Shown: positions 34,665 to 45,009, counted from the stretch's first letter. The stretch: DNA of 64,000 nt from Ceratotherium simum simum (GCF_000283155.1 NW_004454166.1:9494662-9558661); one strand, 5' to 3'. Notes: generated from the letters alone by a model not told the origin. Program-made: numbers and translations.

Positions 34665-34790
34665 TCAAAATCATCCACTTTGCCCGTTTCAATTTAGAGA
34701 TGAGAAGGCCAAAGCCCAGAGAGGTCAAGTGACTTGCCAAAAACACACAGAAAGTAATGGGCAGGTCTAAAGATCACACAGCACTCAACA
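34665..34790 (-). mobile_element. MIR SINE fragment
   Basis: TAGAGATGAGAAGGCCAAAG and CAGAGAGGTCAAGTGACTTGCC are the antisense MIR core. Confidence 0.75.
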
Positions 34791-35009
34791 CTGATTAAAA
34801 AATTATTTCTTGAGCAAATAAATCAGCCCAGACCAGAAGCCCAGTCTTCTAATGCATAGTCCAGTGTAGCAGACCCTGTCCACTGCCTAAGCAACAGCCA
34901 CTTCCACACACATAGACTTTGTTCAGATATTAGGCAGACAGCAAAGTGCTCAGGAAAGGTAAGACTCACCCTTCTCCAGGTGATGAATCACCTAAGCCAG
35001 TCATGGTAA

Positions 35010-35400
35010 TCGCATTCCTATTTGTCAGTGACTGGTTTAGGAGAGAACCCATGACATAGCTATGGCCAGTGAGACTTTAAAAAGTGAGTGCCTTTATGGA
35101 AAGGAGGCCCTTTTTTGCTGTCACACCCAACTTCCCACTTTGAAAGTAGTCTTGAGAGAACACAATGCTTGCAGCTATCTAGGGCAGCCATTTTGTCAGC
35201 CAGAGGCCAAAATTCCAATACACTATGGATACAGAATAGAAAGATACAAAAACCTGGGTCTATGATAATGTGGAGCTACTGAATCAGACTTTGAACTGCC
35301 TACTTCCCGTCTTATTGCCACAACAAATATCTGTAAGATTTAAGGCACTGCTAATTGAGGTTTCTATTGTTTGCAGCCAAGCACATCCTAACCAGTACAG
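35010..35400 (+). mobile_element. Old LTR-like repeat, family not assigned
   Basis: GCTATGGCCAGTGAGACTTT near the start, CAGCCATTTTG in the middle, and GTTTGCAGCCAAGCACATCCTAACC at the end form a block pattern I recognise as a mammalian interspersed repeat with LTR-like organisation. Confidence 0.55.
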
Positions 35401-35614
35401 GCCAGTACCTGTAACGGAGTGATTTCAAGAATGTCTTCTTGCTCCATTTAATCTTTAAAATTTCAGTTCATAAGTTATCCCCACTTCCCCTAGTGAGAGT
35501 TAATCATTCTCCACTCACTGGGGGTGCAAGAGAGGATACGGGATACAATTCGGACTAGATGAACTATAAGGCTGTACAAGCAATGAGCTTCTCTAACACC
35601 AAGACAGTTTAGGG

Positions 35615-35835
35615 TAGTTATTAAGGGTGTCAGATTTACAGCCAGACTGCCAGGGTTCAAATGGCTTCTCTAACCGCTACTAGCTGTGTGATCTTGCGAT
35701 ATTTCAGCTTCCATTTTCTGATGTGATAATTATGGGTTAATATTGGGATAATCTGTACAAGAAATAAATGAAGCATCGGTGTAAAGCACTTAGAAGAGTG
35801 CCTGGCAAAAGTAAAGGCTTACTATATACTTGTAA
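35615..35835 (+). mobile_element. MIR SINE
   Basis: CTGCCAGGGTTCAAATGGC, CTAGCTGTGTGATCTTGCG and AGTGCCTGGCAAAAGTAAAGG are MIR head, core and 3' blocks. Confidence 0.8.
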
Positions 35836-35904
35836 TAATGATCTGCTGCCATTAAGTAACATTTACTTTGAGGTAACTAGTTACTTATTCAAAATGGAAG
35901 GAGG

Positions 35905-36415
35905 AGGCTTCTGTTGCTTGCAGCCAAACTACCAGGGAGAAGTGGTATTATCAGTCAGGAATTTTAGTTGTAAACAAAATCATTTGACCTAGTTTAAGCA
36001 GAAAAGAGATTTATTAAAGGCTATTAGGAAACTCACAGAATGCCTGAGAAGGCCAAAGGTTATGGTCCCAGGAATAACCCCCAAATCACACCACAGAGCT
36101 GCCCCAGGGAACGTAACTGCCACACCACTGGGTAGAGACACCAGCTCACCTCATCAACGCAGGCAGGGTCTGGAGGTCATCTCTAACACCTCTGCCTCTG
36201 ATCCCTCCAGGAACTGCATCCACCTGTGACCACCATCACCAAAGTGGATTTTGTGGCAACCCTTCTTTGTGTCACTAGCATCCAAAACAATTCTAGTATC
36301 TCTGATTAGTGGAGTTTGATTCCTGTGCCTGGATGCTGGCTGCAAGGGAAGCTGAGAAGGCAAGTTTCTGGGCTTTCCCTTGGGTTGACATGGACCTAAA
36401 AGGTGGAGAATTCTC
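35905..36415 (+). mobile_element. Old interspersed repeat, family not assigned
   Basis: GAATTTTAGTTGTAAACAAAATC, AAGCAGAAAAGAGATTTATTAAAGG and CTCACAGAATGCCTGAGAAGG resemble a known mammalian MER repeat. Related tail sequence (GGATGTAATTGCCTGATTGG) appears at 15480-15530. Confidence 0.5.
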
Positions 36416-36539
36416 CCAACCAGCTAAGTATGTAAATTAAGGATGTCTAGACTGTTAAAGAGTAAAATTAGTTTAATCATCATCCTGATGTCAGGAAGAA
36501 GTAAAGGAGAGGGAGATGTAATTTGGGAGCTCCACCCAG

Positions 36540-37320
36540 CTACCCAAGCAAGAAACCTCATTGCCACCTGGTCTCCTCTTACCTCCCGTGTTAAGTCCTA
36601 CGAGTTTACTCTTGAACTTTCTGGTGTCTGATCTCTCCCTCCATCACTGCTGCCCTGGTGTAGGCCCTTATCAGTTCTCACCTGGACTGCTAAAATAGCC
36701 ACCTAACTGGTCTTCCCACCTCCAGTCTGATTCCTCACACTGCTTGAAGAGTAATGTTTGTGAAGCACAAGTCTGATCATGTCACTCCCCTACTTAAAGG
36801 GTTTAATGATTCCCATTGCTCACAGGATAGTATACAAAGCTCTTCATTACCTGAGCCTGCCCATCTTCCCAGCTTCATCTCCTGCCACATCCCAAATACA
36901 CCCTGGTGCAGGGGCACATACCTCAGCCACAGGAACTTACCGGAATCCATTATGATGTTTTTTTGCTCCCCTTGATTTCCTTTTGTTTCTTGTGCCTGGA
37001 GTTCTGCCCCATCTCCACCTATGAAATTCTCCTTTTCACTTATGGCCAGGTGAGTGTCACCTCCTCTGTTCCCAGAGAGAATTTGAGACTCTTTTCTCTG
37101 TAGCATTTCATCTGCAGCATCTTGCACATAAGTCTCCCACAACATCCATCTTGCAGCATCTTGCACATAAGTCTCCCACAACATCCATCTTGCATTGTGC
37201 TTCTGGCTTGATTCCATGGATATTCCTTCTCTAGATCATGAGCATCTTACGGGAATGGGTCTGATTTCAGCACTCACTGAGCACTTACTGCCTGGCTGAA
37301 TGGATGATGGTTGGAGCACA
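36540..37320 (-). mobile_element. L2 LINE (antisense) with internal tandem duplication
   Basis: CTCACCTGGACTGCTAAAATAGCC, CAAGTCTGATCATGTCACTCCC, TACAAAGCTCTTCATTACC and CTTGTGCCTGGAGTTCTGCCC are ordered antisense L2 blocks. A 39-bp unit is duplicated at 37113-37190. A 146-codon open frame across it is incidental. Confidence 0.85.
37113..37190. repeat. Exact 39-bp tandem duplication
   Basis: The unit at 37113-37151 (starts TGCAGCATCTTGCACATAAG) is repeated without mismatch at 37152-37190, followed by 3 further bases of the unit. The lack of divergence points to a recent event. Confidence 0.95.
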
Positions 37321-37834
37321 TAACCAAACAGGTAGCAACTTGGATTTGATCTGACCTCCCTTCATAGAGTATTCTAAGGTTTTTTTGGGAGGCAGGAGAG
37401 GGTGGAATTTAATTGTAATAAATGAACTGGATTAGGTAGGTTTGATGTTACTTGAATCAAATGGCCCATTAGAGACAGATGATTGGTAGACTGATGGATA
37501 GGTAAAATGACACCTTTCAGAATATCCTAGTTTTAAAATAGAGGTTTTTGAAATTTCATGTCTCAAACTACTCCTTTTATACAAACACAAAATTCATAAC
37601 CTTAACATTTTAGTAAAACTACTGTGTTGACTGATATTTTCAATACTTCATTGCATCAGCAGCTGGACATGTGCCCATTATCAGGAAGCAACCTACCTAA
37701 GAAGCCCTGTAAAGTGCTTTGAGTTCTGAGAGGAAAAACCTCCCAGTGTGCAGAGTTAGGACAATTAGAATTAAGACTGTGTTTGTGTCAATGCTCAGGA
37801 CCCACAGGAGCAGTGACTTTTGCCTGTTTTGTTC

Positions 37835-37915
37835 ACAGATGTATGCCAAGTGCTTAGAATAGTACCTGGTACATAGTAAACCCTCAATAAATATTTGTTG
37901 AATGAGTGAATGGAT
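37835..37915 (-). mobile_element. L2 3' end fragment
   Basis: GTACCTGGTACATAGTAAACCCTCAATAAATATTTGTTGAATGAGTG is the antisense L2 terminal block. Confidence 0.72.
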
Positions 37916-38009
37916 AAAGAGCTTGCATTCAAGATGGAGACTTTCTCTAAATTCATTGAACTTACAGCTTTACATCCACTGAAATGCAGGGATAGAATTT
38001 CCAGGATCC

Positions 38010-38150
38010 AGAGAAGCTAAAGGAGAGTGATGGGGGTTGCTTTAGTAGTTCAGCTGGTCAGGGAAAGCCTGTCTGAGGCGGGTACACAGGAGCAGAGACC
38101 TGAACGATGCGAGGGAGGGAGCCACAAGTATCTGAAAGAACAGTGTCCAG
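38010..38150 (+). mobile_element. L2 LINE fragment (sense)
   Basis: GGTCAGGGAAAGCCTGTCTGAGG, GCAGAGACCTGAACGATGCGAGGGAGGGAGCC is a recognisable L2 internal block. Confidence 0.75.
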
Positions 38151-38249
38151 CTTCCCCTACCCCCACCCCAATGACCCGCCTAGCAGTTACATTATTAAGA
38201 CACAAAAGTGCATCTTATTCTCACTTGCACAGCTCCCCTTGGAGATCTG

Positions 38250-38260
38250 CTTTAATTTCT
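38250..38260. repeat. Target-site duplication, left copy (RDH14 retrocopy)
   Basis: CTTTAATTTCT lies immediately before the poly-T of the pseudogene. It is identical to the copy at 39739-39749 on the other side of the insert. Confidence 0.88.
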
Positions 38261-38285
38261 TTTTTTTTTTTTTTGCATCAGTAAA

Positions 38286-38291
38286 TTTATT
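38286..38291 (-). promoter_or_regulatory. Polyadenylation signal AATAAA carried by the RDH14 retrocopy
   Basis: TTTATT on plus is AATAAA on minus, 11 bases upstream of the A tail. This is the usual spacing for the end of the source mRNA. It is a relic with no evidence of present use. Confidence 0.75.
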
Positions 38292-39399
38292 CCAAGTAAG
38301 AATTTTACACAGACACCAGGCATATTATTTCCACACAAAATCCAGCATTGTAATAATATTTAACACTTTGGCCATGAAACTCAAAGATATTTGAAAAACT
38401 TCTCAAGGTGTCTATTTTAAGTCACTGAATTCTTTAATATTTGTAATCCATGCTTGCTCAATTGTAATTTTTAAAATTGTATTGTTCATCGTACTTATTG
38501 CAGTATTCATTATGCTTATTATATATATTTAAAATATCTTTTCTAAAATTTTACGTTCTCCAAAAAATAACTTTTTAGTAACTGAAAATATCCATATGTA
38601 GCTCTAAACAGTACTATTGTAAAACGAAAAATGTGTTTCATGTATCAGGCGCTCAAGCCACACTATTCCTAATTACAGATACAACTGACATCCAGGTTAT
38701 AAATAGCGCTCTTACACTCTCTATTCCTATTTTAATACACCAACCACTACTTCACTAATGGCCCAGAGTTTTCTCGCAACAGACTCTCCACAGATTTGGG
38801 CTATAGTTCTTCCTCTTTACAATCCCCAAAGGACCTTCCTGAGTGTATCAGAAGGTGTACTTCCACCTCAGGTGAAGAGGCTAAATAAAGCGAAGTCTGG
38901 GCACCTTCTGCTGGAGTTGTGAAAAAGGCCCAGGACACCAAATTGAAAAGGGTTTTGACCAACAGCGGGATGTGTATGCGCCTCCCCAGATCAGTCCGCA
39001 CAACACCGCACACACATTGACCATAACGTTCGTGCCTCCCGAGCGCCGGGGCAATTCTCTGGTAAAAAGAATGTTAGCCAGTTTACTTCGACTGTAACAA
39101 AGCTGTTACCATAGCTTTGTCCACTGTTCAAGACTTCAAAGTTGATGTCTCCATATTTATAAAGTTTGGAAGACCACAATCCTGCTGGGAGCTGAACTTT
39201 TGAGGAGTCCAAGGAGAAGATTGGTAAGTAGAAGTGCCCCAGATGGCTCACTCCAAACTGTATCTCAGACCCGTCTTCGGTCTTCATATAAGGGCACTGA
39301 AAGATCCCTGCCTTACTGATCAAGACGTCCAGGCTGGGCTCGTCCTCAGCATCTCCTGACAGAAGGCGCGCACTGAGTGCAATGAGGCGAGATCAAACT

Positions 39400-39738
39400 C
39401 GACAGCAACGAGCTGCCCACGCCCCAGCCCCCTCCCCGCCCCAGCCCCGGGCCGGGTGGAGCCGCCGCCCCGCCTCCTCCTCTGCACGCAGTCCCAGCAG
39501 CCGGTGATCACCCGCCCCCTCAAGCGCAGCAGCTCGGCGCGACCCAGGCCGCAGTTCATCCCCTCATCAGCACAGTCTTCCGGTGCATGAGGCTGGAGCC
39601 CTGCCTCCAGGCAGCCGCTGCACGCTGCGCCCCAGGAACCACTGGGTCGCCAGCCAGAGGGCCCCAGCCAGTGCGGCCAGTAGTGCCGCCACTGTAGCCA
39701 CTTCCATAGACGCTGGGGCCGAGGGCCCACTGGCCCCT
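39400..39738 (-). other. GC- and CpG-rich block (5' end of the RDH14 copy)
   Basis: The 5' third of the pseudogene is much richer in G+C and CpG than the flanks, which are AT-rich or neutral. This reflects the CpG-island first exon of the parent gene. Many CpGs survive, for example around 39455-39545. It looks like a CpG island but arrived by reverse transcription, so it should not be read as a native promoter. Confidence 0.7.
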
Positions 39739-39749
39739 CTTTAATTTCT
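39739..39749. repeat. Target-site duplication, right copy (RDH14 retrocopy)
   Basis: CTTTAATTTCT abuts the 5' end of the retrocopy. The 11-bp match with 38250-38260 fixes the insert at 38261-39738. Confidence 0.88.
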
Positions 39750-40524
39750 AAAATAATTCAGACATGAGGGAGAGGGGGTTGATGCTCCTCCAATTAAGTT
39801 GGTCTTAAAATCCCCACTAAATGCCCTATGGCAGTTCAAAGGCCTCCCTGAGATTCCATGGCTCCCCAGGGGCTCGCAACATTCCAAGGGGCTGTCTTGG
39901 ATCATATTTCCACAGCTGTGGTCTCCAAGTTGACCCAGGTGTTCCACGAAGTGCTTTCCACAATGCCACCCTCCCCACAGGCACACACACACAAACCCAC
40001 TCACACAATGATTCATGAATATTGATCAACTCTAGCGAAGATTGAGGCGTGGCGAGGAAAGGAGGTTGAAGTGGTTTGCCTCACTTAAAAAACAAACTCG
40101 ACATTAAACATGTGGCCTCCCTATTTAAAATGCCTTTTGGGCACCCCACCACAGGGGGCTCTCCACTGGCCCATCAGCCCACAGGGTCCTTTACACCATC
40201 TTCCCAGCTTCTCTTGGTCCCTCGGTGCCCCCCCAGCCCGCCCTCTTCTTTCTCTGTTCCTCACCTCATCATCCCTCCTGCCTCTTTGTTCTTGGGAGCA
40301 AAAGAACAAATTTTCCTTGTCTTCTACAGAGCTGTTTGGCCAGCATCTTTTACTGCCTGGGTTTCTGCTCTCTCACATCCTACCCAGGCAGATTCTCAAG
40401 GCATTTCTAGAAGAGTATCACCCAGGAGCAAACTCATAGTGCCAGCTGTCTGATACATTTTTTCACTTTGTTACACCAGGGAATTACAGTATCAGTTCTA
40501 CTGTGGGGATCAACATGGAGGAGC
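39750..40524. other. No recognised feature
   Basis: Overlapping plus frames of 109 and 125 codons at 40076-40453 are pyrimidine-rich, lie in two frames at once and match no family. I read them as chance. Confidence 0.4.
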
Positions 40525-40975
40525 ACTGAGGAGGGGGACCCAAACCAGTCTTGGAGGAGGTGTTGAGAGGAGGGCTTTGCAGAGGAGGTGACAACTGAAG
40601 GAGGAATAGGAGTGAGCATGGCAAGAAGGGAGATGGCACAACCCAGTGAGCTTGGAAAATTTAGCATTTCATACAGCAGAACATGCACATGGAGAGGGAA
40701 AGCTAGGGAGGTAAGCAGGGCCAACCCATGAAATTTAATGCCTTAGCTAAAGGGTTTTAACTGTATTCAGAAAGCAATGTGGAGCCAGTCAAGGATATTG
40801 AGGGCTAACACAAATAGATTTGCACTTTTTTTTTTCTTTCTAAAAATCACTGCAAGGACCCCATTGAGGATGGATAGACTGGAGGAACGGAGAGAGCCTA
40901 GCGGCAGAGTGCCCATGTACTGTGGAAGGGAGACACAGTGCCAGACTGTTGCTGTGGAGATGGAGAAGAGGGGAC
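40525..40975 (+). mobile_element. L2 LINE (sense)
   Basis: GGGCTTTGCAGAGGAGGTGAC, AAGGGTTTTAACTGTATTCAG, AATGTGGAGCCAGTCAAGG and GATAGACTGGAGGAACGG fit L2 order over about 450 bp; diverged. Confidence 0.65.
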
Positions 40976-41050
40976 TATCAGAGAGCTATGGACAAGGTAG
41001 ACCGGACACAACTAGGTGACTGACTGGGCAGTGAGCCAGGAGGATACAAG

Positions 41051-41086
41051 GATCAGAGTGAGGATCAGGATCAGAGTGAGGATCAG
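41051..41086. repeat. 18-bp tandem duplication
   Basis: GATCAGAGTGAGGATCAG occurs twice in tandem (41051-41068, 41069-41086), followed by a partial third unit (GATCAC). Confidence 0.92.
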
Positions 41087-41434
41087 GATCACAGCAGGTT
41101 TCCAGCTGGGTGGCTGGTAGATGGTGTGGCCATCTGCTGGGAGGTGGGACACAGACAGAACCACAAACAGGTTTGAGGGCAGCTGATGGATCCATTCCCT
41201 CTAGACCTTCCTGCTCATGGTGACCTGATGGGCTCCCAGCCTGTGGGACATCTGTTCCTCCCCCATGCCTGTCAGCTGCAAGAGGAACTGCCACCTCCCC
41301 TGAGCTCTGTGCCAGCTGCAGCTGGGTATCTTTGAGCACTTCCTCTCTTGGCTGGTGGCTGGTGGCCTGCAGCCTCAGAGAGGGGAGGCTGGAGCAGCTG
41401 AGCAGAGGGAAGAAGGCACAGAAGGCTCTGTGAG

Positions 41435-41625
41435 GAACTCTGAGCTGTTTAATGGCTGTGTGACTCCACGCAATTCACTTACCCTCTCTGAGTCCTAGAT
41501 TCTCTATCTACAACTTGGTGATGGGGAGAATACTTACTTCAGACATGTGTTTTAAGGATTTCACATAATGCATGTGGAAGTGATTCTGGAAGTGATTCTG
41601 TAAAGTGTAAAATCCTGTAAGGGGA
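41435..41625 (+). mobile_element. MIR SINE
   Basis: GGCTGTGTGACTCCACGCAATTCAC, CCCTCTCTGAGTCCTAG and GGATTTCACATAATGCATG fit MIR. A near-duplicate GTGATTCTGGAA/GTGATTCTGTAA occurs at 41580-41602. Confidence 0.75.
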
Positions 41626-41629
41626 GTGA

Positions 41630-42774
41630 AGGGAACTAATACTTGTGGGTATATGAACTAAGATTCTCCACCCACTGCTGCTCCTCTCAAGGAAGATCTG
41701 GGGGCCATGGATATGGTTTTTCTGGAAGTTTCAATTCATCTTCATTGACTCAGAGTCCCTTTGTAGTGAAAACAGGCCCTGGGAGGAGGAGAATGCACCA
41801 TTAGCATGGTAATGTCAAGGTTAATGTTCCACAACATGTAGGGTCAAAGTCACTTTAATTGGAAGAATTTCATGTTATACTGGACTGTATGATCTTCATA
41901 AGTAAATAATTTTTGTACAGACATTTGCCCTAAGTTTAATCAAGACAAAAGCAGGCTCAGTCGTTACTGACAGACAGAAACCAAACCAAAGTCCAGTTCT
42001 CACCCTCCCCCCAGGCCACCCCCAGGAAGCCTAGCCCATTGCCCACCCACGCTACTCCCTGTAGCATTAGCAGGAGCCTGGGAAGAGAAAAGCTCTGTTC
42101 ACATCCAGCTGCAGCCTGCAGTGCAGTCTTGCAAGACACAAGGGACCAGGTACTGGGACTCTGTCATGCGGGGAAGAATAGAGTATCTGGAGGGAGGAGA
42201 CACAGAGGAGGTCGTAAAAGGGGGTTGTGGGGGGAGAACAAGTGAAAATTGGGGATACAAATTTGGGGGAACAGGGGAGCACCCAGGTGGGACCTCCTTC
42301 AAATGCCTTAACAGTGAAACTTGTCCCCACCCCTCAAGGGATGACTTAGCCAGAGTCCCAAATCTCTGTCCTCCATCCTGAGATTCTTTGCAGGGATTTA
42401 TATGCTCTTTGGTAAGAGAACAGCTCATACCTCCAGCAAAACTCTGTGAGAACCCTGTTTTAGGAAGCTGGGCCTCGCCTGTACCTAATCTCCTGGCAGA
42501 AGCTCCCTGCTGCCTTTGGGGATTTCTAGGCAGAAAGGATTAAGGAGCAGCAAATGCCAGTCCCAGCCTGGAGACACTGAGCCAGTCTCCTTGTTCCCCA
42601 ATTTGGTAAAAGATACTCGCAGTGGGACAGACAGGAAGGCTCTCACCCTTTCTACATAGGACAGTCCAGCACACTGGGGAACACTGCCCTCCCTTTAGGG
42701 ATGAAGAGGGTCAGAGGAAGAGTCCACATGAGCACCATCTCTTTTTTCCCTTAAAACTCCTTCCCCACCCCAAA

Positions 42775-42776
<2 letters not shown>
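41630..42776. other. No recognised gene or repeat
   Basis: Apparently unique sequence. The only item noted is a nuclear-receptor-like GGGTCAAAGTCA at 41841-41852. Several open frames of 60-109 codons on both strands overlap each other and show no family similarity. Confidence 0.45.

Positions 42777-42824
<48 letters not shown>
42777..42824. repeat. (CA)n microsatellite, 24 units
   Basis: An uninterrupted CA tract of 48 bp followed by a GCT-rich stretch. It explains the threonine/histidine-rich frame on plus and the valine/cysteine-rich frame on minus. Confidence 0.97.
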
Positions 42825-42825
<1 letters not shown>

Positions 42826-43230
42826 ACAAATGCTGCTGCTGCCACTACCACCTCCACCCATGACACCAAGTTCCACCCCAATAACTGGAAATGGCCTTCC
42901 CCCAGGAAACATCACTGTCTCCCACAGCTCCCTGGGCCTGGCCCTGTGGTGGCTCAGGGAAGGGGAGACCCTGAGCTGCCCCTGCCCAGAGGAGCTCTCA
43001 GTGTTGTGAGACAGTTCTAGAAGCATGTGACAATGACCTGCCCTCAAAGAGCATCTCAGTTCTGGGGTTCTGGGACCCCTCCAAAAGACCCAACAGTCCT
43101 CCCCACTCCGTCCCGGGAAGTGGGTGCCTGGGAAGAGGGAATGTTCCCAGGTGGCAGAGGGGGTGTGTGGGGAGCCCTAGGGGGGAGAGGGAGCAAAGAG
43201 AGGCTCCCCGACACTCTGATTATTCCTACG

Positions 43231-43240
43231 CCACCAGGGG
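43231..43240 (+). promoter_or_regulatory. Candidate CTCF-type core motif
   Basis: CCACCAGGGG matches the central part of the CTCF consensus. The flanks (TACG before, CCTCA after) agree only partly. It lies in GC-richer sequence without recognised repeats. No occupancy evidence is available from sequence. Confidence 0.3.
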
Positions 43241-43362
43241 CCTCAAGCCTCCCTCCCCCTGCCTAGCTGCCAGCCGTCCTGGTTGCCAGTGACAGCTCAG
43301 TGACTGGAGATGGTCAGTGTGGCTGGAGGAAACCCACAGGGTGACCGCTAGTAACCCAGCTA

Positions 43363-43370
43363 CACGTGAC
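43363..43370 (+). promoter_or_regulatory. Candidate E-box CACGTGAC
   Basis: A palindromic CACGTG followed by AC fits USF/MiT-family E-boxes. It is a single short motif and may be chance. Confidence 0.22.
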
Positions 43371-43714
43371 GGTGGCCAGCTGCCAGTCGGCTCCCTCCTG
43401 GAGGCTTCCAGCGGGTAGCAGCTCTGAAGTCAGACAGGCAGTGGCTCCTGGGCTGTCCCAAGGGGATAGTAAGTCCAGGGCCTAAATGCCAGACTGGCTT
43501 CTAACACCCACCTGGATAACAGGCTAAGTCCAAGCAGGACTTCCTAAAGGCCCCTGGGTCTCAGGCCAGCTGGTGTGTCTAGACTAGAAAAAACAGAACA
43601 TGCGAAGCTTACTCACTCCCAGCTGAAGCCGATGGAACAACAGTTCACAAAGCAGTTTCCATTCCATTATGTCATTTCACCTGCCTAACAACCCAGAGGA
43701 AGGTTCTGCTGACT

Positions 43715-43800
43715 CCGACCCTAGGCATGCTATTCCGCCTCTCCGTGCCTCAGTGACCGTCTTTGTAAATTGGGGAGAATAAAAGTGCTTATAGCTACGT
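43715..43800 (+). mobile_element. MIR SINE fragment
   Basis: GGCATGCTATTCCGCCTCTCCGTGCCTCAG and TTTGTAAATTGGGGAGAATAAAAG are the MIR core. Confidence 0.65.
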
Positions 43801-43807
43801 GTTCTTT

Positions 43808-44025
43808 CTAGCTATGTGTTCTTGGCAATGTATTTAACTCCACCGTGCTTCAATATTTCTCATTTGTCAAATGGGGTTAAAAATAGAACCAACCTCATGG
43901 GATAGTTGGGAAAATTAAATACGTTAATTCAGTTAATAAGTTAAATAAGTTAAAACAATGGCTGACTACACAGAAAGTGCCCAGTAAATGCTAGCAACTA
44001 TTATTATTTCTGTTATTATTAATCA
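43808..44025 (+). mobile_element. MIR SINE
   Basis: AGCTATGTGTTCTTGGCAATG, TCATTTGTCAAATGGGG and GTGCCCAGTAAATGCTAGC follow MIR order. Confidence 0.78.
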
Positions 44026-44044
44026 TAGGATTGTTATGAGGATT

Positions 44045-44305
44045 AACAAAATAACAGCAGCTGACATTTGTTGCATATTAACCATGTTTCTGGCACTGGA
44101 CTCTGTCTTTATAGGAATTACCTTGTGGACAATGTTGCGTTCATGCTGAGTGCAGGACCCAACACATAGAGAACCCTCAATAAACGGCAGCCACTATCAT
44201 AATTCACCCTCTCTCCCATTCTGCAGAGGAGGAAACTGCTCAGAGGTTTAAAGACTTGTCCAGGGCTACAAAGCTAATAAGTAGGAGCACTTCAACTTGA
44301 ATCCA
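44045..44305 (-). mobile_element. MIR SINE (antisense), interrupted by L2-like tail
   Basis: CAGCTGACATTTGTTGCATATTAAC and AGAGGAGGAAACTGCTCAGAGG with CTTGAATCCAGGACTTC are antisense MIR blocks. AACACATAGAGAACCCTCAATAAAC between them resembles a LINE/SINE 3' tail. Confidence 0.62.
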
Positions 44306-44804
44306 GGACTTCTGGAAAACAGATCTTGACAATCCTACAACCCTCACCTCCTCCCTTTGCCTGGTCCTCAACATTTGCTCTGTAGCTAAAGCTGGTTTCC
44401 CTTCAAGAAAGCTGCCAGAGGACATATCTGCTGCTCAGCTGGAAGGCACCGAGGCCGCTCTGCACACAGCTGCCATCAGCGCCTGCACTGGGAAGGGCTG
44501 AGCTTGCCTCCTGATGGCCTTTCCCCTGCAGGAGGCAGCATCCAGGCTCCAGCAGGCAGATGTGTGCAAAGGAATGAGACGGGGTCATGGACATTCCCAG
44601 GAAGCAGACCTGACCCCAACTCCAGCTCTGCCCTTCTATCCAAATGTCCCTCTGCTGAGATTCTGTGATAGAGCCCACCAGAAAAGAGCTCTAAGTCCTC
44701 CCTAAATTGAGCAAAACCAGTCCACAACCAGCACCAGCCAGCTGGAGGGGTGACAGGTGTTTGCCCGCATGTTACATCTCACAGGCAATGTTTCACTGAA
44801 GACA

Positions 44805-45000
44805 TGACTTCTGGACTGTGGGCAAGTCACTTCCCCTCTCTAGGCCACAGTTTCCTCTTCTGTAATATTAAAATACTAAGACTCATCTAGTTGGGTTGCT
44901 CTAAGGACCAAATGAGAGAATGAGTATCAGAGCATAGGGCCTGGCACCCAGTAACACAAGCAGGAGGGGCGTTGGCACACAGTACATACTCCACAAACGC
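44805..45000 (+). mobile_element. MIR SINE
   Basis: CTGTGGGCAAGTCACTTCCCC, CACAGTTTCCTCTTCTGTAATATT and GCATAGGGCCTGGCACCC are clear MIR blocks. Confidence 0.83.
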
Positions 45001-45009
45001 TCACTGAAC

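Larger units (their letters stand above)
38261..39738 (-). pseudogene. RDH14: Processed pseudogene of RDH14 (retinol dehydrogenase 14)
   Basis: This is a retrotransposed copy of the mRNA for RDH14, a membrane-anchored NADP-dependent short-chain dehydrogenase that reduces or oxidises retinoids. Reading the minus strand, the start codon is at 39707-39705, followed by the hydrophobic N-terminus (MEVATVAALLAALAGALW). Further on, the [44 protein letters not shown] and YLASSPEVE blocks match RDH14 in order, and the frame ends with the stop at 38729-38727. The copy is dead. The TGxxxGxG cofactor loop is disrupted by frameshifts near 39590-39540. The NNAG motif reads SKAG. The YSRSK catalytic region near 39120-39080 is lost to a frameshift. 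The conserved leucine after the EEEL block is a TAG, and a 1-bp deletion follows. The 3' UTR is retained down to an AATAAA signal and a poly(A) tail (poly-T on plus, 38261-38274). No intron is present, and 11-bp duplications flank the copy, so retrocopying is well supported. Assignment to RDH14 is from recognised protein similarity. Confidence 0.92.
42830..43690. other. GC-richer sequence without recognised repeats
   Basis: Higher G+C than the rest of the window outside the RDH14 copy, with two candidate binding motifs. I see no exon with convincing splice sites and coding bias. Confidence 0.45.

Noticed and set aside
36777..37217. 146-codon open frame with a 13-residue repeat
   Set aside because: The repeat comes from the 39-bp (13-codon) tandem duplication in an L2 relic. 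The frame has no known domain.
39320..39730. 136-codon open frame on minus
   Set aside because: It is mostly out of frame with RDH14 and begins at an ATG in the copied 5' UTR region. The real start, in another frame, is at 39707. The frame is an accident of the pseudogene's GC-rich sequence.
40076..40453. Overlapping 125- and 109-codon frames on plus
   Set aside because: Two long frames in different phases over the same pyrimidine-rich bases point to base composition and not to selection; no family recognised.
42622..43047. Frames of 132 codons (plus) and 98 codons (minus)
   Set aside because: Both are carried by the CA microsatellite, which has no stops in either reading, and show no coding features elsewhere.
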